15,022 nt of DNA from Desulfatitalea sp. (lineage in GTDB: Bacteria; Desulfobacterota; Desulfobacteria; Desulfobacterales; Desulfosarcinaceae), in assembly GCA_013041835.1 (NCBI GenBank), contig JABDRH010000130.1:1-15022 (forward strand). Reading direction: 5' to 3'. Shown here piece by piece: positions 14,618 to 15,022 of the stretch. Position 1 is the first letter of the stretch. Each line of letters starts with the position of its first letter. The translations under genes were made by a program, and so were the position numbers. A model generated the notes under the pieces. It ran no database searches. It saw only the letters and a program-made list of their open reading frames with translations, and had not been told where the DNA came from.

Positions 14618-15022
14618 TCAGATTTTCTTCAGCCGATCAGGTTCTACGATCGGCAGTACGCAACAGCGGCAGAAAGGATGAGCCGGAAGTTGGGGAAATT
14701 TATCTATGGAATACTTCTTTCCGTCCAATGGTCCGCACACCGGACAGGTCCGCTCGTCGGCCATGGTCATCCACTCCAGTTTTTCGATACCGACTTGCTG
14801 GTGGAATTTGAGCCGGCCCATGTTGTGAGCGCGCAGCACCTCGGTGCGGGCGATCATCTCCATGCGATACTGGGCCTTACTGAACACCCGGGTGCCGGCA
14901 TGGCGGAACGAGTCCTTGTAGATCACCACGTGGCCCAAATCGCGGACGATGTCGTCGGTTCCCTTGCCCTGGACGATACCCTGCATGATGACCCGCTTGA
15001 TGCCGTCGGAAAGTTCCCGCTG
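14618..15022 (-). CDS. Phage minor head protein, Mu F / SPP1 gp7 family (5' end beyond the window)
   Basis: The C-terminal 134 residues of a head-morphogenesis protein; the frame stays open to the window edge, so the start lies outside. Proteins of this family are minor capsid components that act near the portal in early head assembly, and they are sometimes fused to or placed after the portal. The diagnostic C-terminal pattern is present: ARTEVLRAHNMGRL, then ERTCPVCGPLDGKKY, then AHPFCRCCVLPIV, a Cys/His cluster that may bind zinc. Upstream of this in phage genomes come portal and terminase genes, expected beyond 15022. It is followed after 96 nt by the methyltransferase/protease/scaffold gene. 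Confidence 0.9.
   Translation of the reverse strand, partial: QRELSDGIKRVIMQGIVQGKGTDDIVRDLGHVVIYKDSFRHAGTRVFSKAQYRMEMIARTEVLRAHNMGRLKFHQQVGIEKLEWMTMADERTCPVCGPLDGKKYSIDKFPQLPAHPFCRCCVLPIVEPDRLKKI

Larger units (their letters stand above)
9170..15022 (-). mobile_element. Prophage head-assembly module, truncated (continues beyond the window)
   Basis: Eight contiguous minus-strand genes follow the usual tailed-phage order: minor head protein, protease/scaffold, decoration protein, major capsid, small protein, two connector-like genes and an HK97-gp10-like gene. The genes are packed with overlaps of 10-14 nt or short gaps. The region is clearly GC-richer than 1-9169. Terminase and portal genes would be expected upstream of 15022. 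Downstream, the major tail, tape-measure and baseplate genes that should follow at 9170 are missing, and efp begins about 270 nt later. No integrase or attachment site is seen. I read this as a remnant or rearranged prophage. Confidence 0.88.

Noticed and set aside
1..15022. CRISPR array or other regular direct-repeat array
   Set aside because: No regularly spaced 25-40 bp direct repeats are seen. The only repeat block is the heptad pair within the scaffold gene.

Overview
The window joins two unlike halves, and every well-supported gene lies on the minus strand. Positions 1-9169 look like bacterial chromosome with moderate GC. Positions 9170-15022 are visibly GC-richer and encode the head-assembly genes of a tailed phage. 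The housekeeping and phage proteins have a Gram-negative, deltaproteobacterial (Desulfobacterota-like) flavour, but nothing here fixes the taxon; that placement is an inference.

Read in the direction of transcription (high to low coordinates), the phage part contains: the 3' end of a Mu-F/SPP1-gp7-type minor head protein; an 810-residue protein that fuses a D12-class adenine DNA methyltransferase to a prohead protease and a coiled-coil scaffold, with a strong internal start for the scaffold; a small head-decoration-like protein; the major capsid protein; an unrecognised small protein; two probable connector or neck proteins; and an HK97-gp10-like tail-completion protein. The module then stops. 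No tail tube, tape measure or lysis gene follows, and after about 270 bp of AT-rich DNA comes host efp, so the prophage is probably truncated here.

The host part starts with efp (elongation factor P) and, after 178 bp, rlmB (23S rRNA Gm2251 methyltransferase). Only 4 nt after rlmB begins a tight run of six genes: a radical SAM enzyme, a DegT/StrS PLP aminotransferase, a GT-B protein resembling cytosylglucuronate synthases, a GT9 (heptosyltransferase-like) protein, a glycosyltransferase/radical-SAM fusion, and a radical SAM/SPASM protein. The run ends against a decayed IS200/IS605 transposase.

The first three genes match the set radical SAM decarboxylase + aminotransferase + cytosylglucuronate synthase known from blasticidin/mildiomycin-type nucleoside pathways. 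The working hypothesis is therefore a new sugar-nucleoside or glycoconjugate pathway. Its adjacency to RlmB is suggestive, because RlmB modifies the 23S P-loop guanosine that blasticidin S contacts. A surface-polysaccharide decoration cluster is the main alternative.
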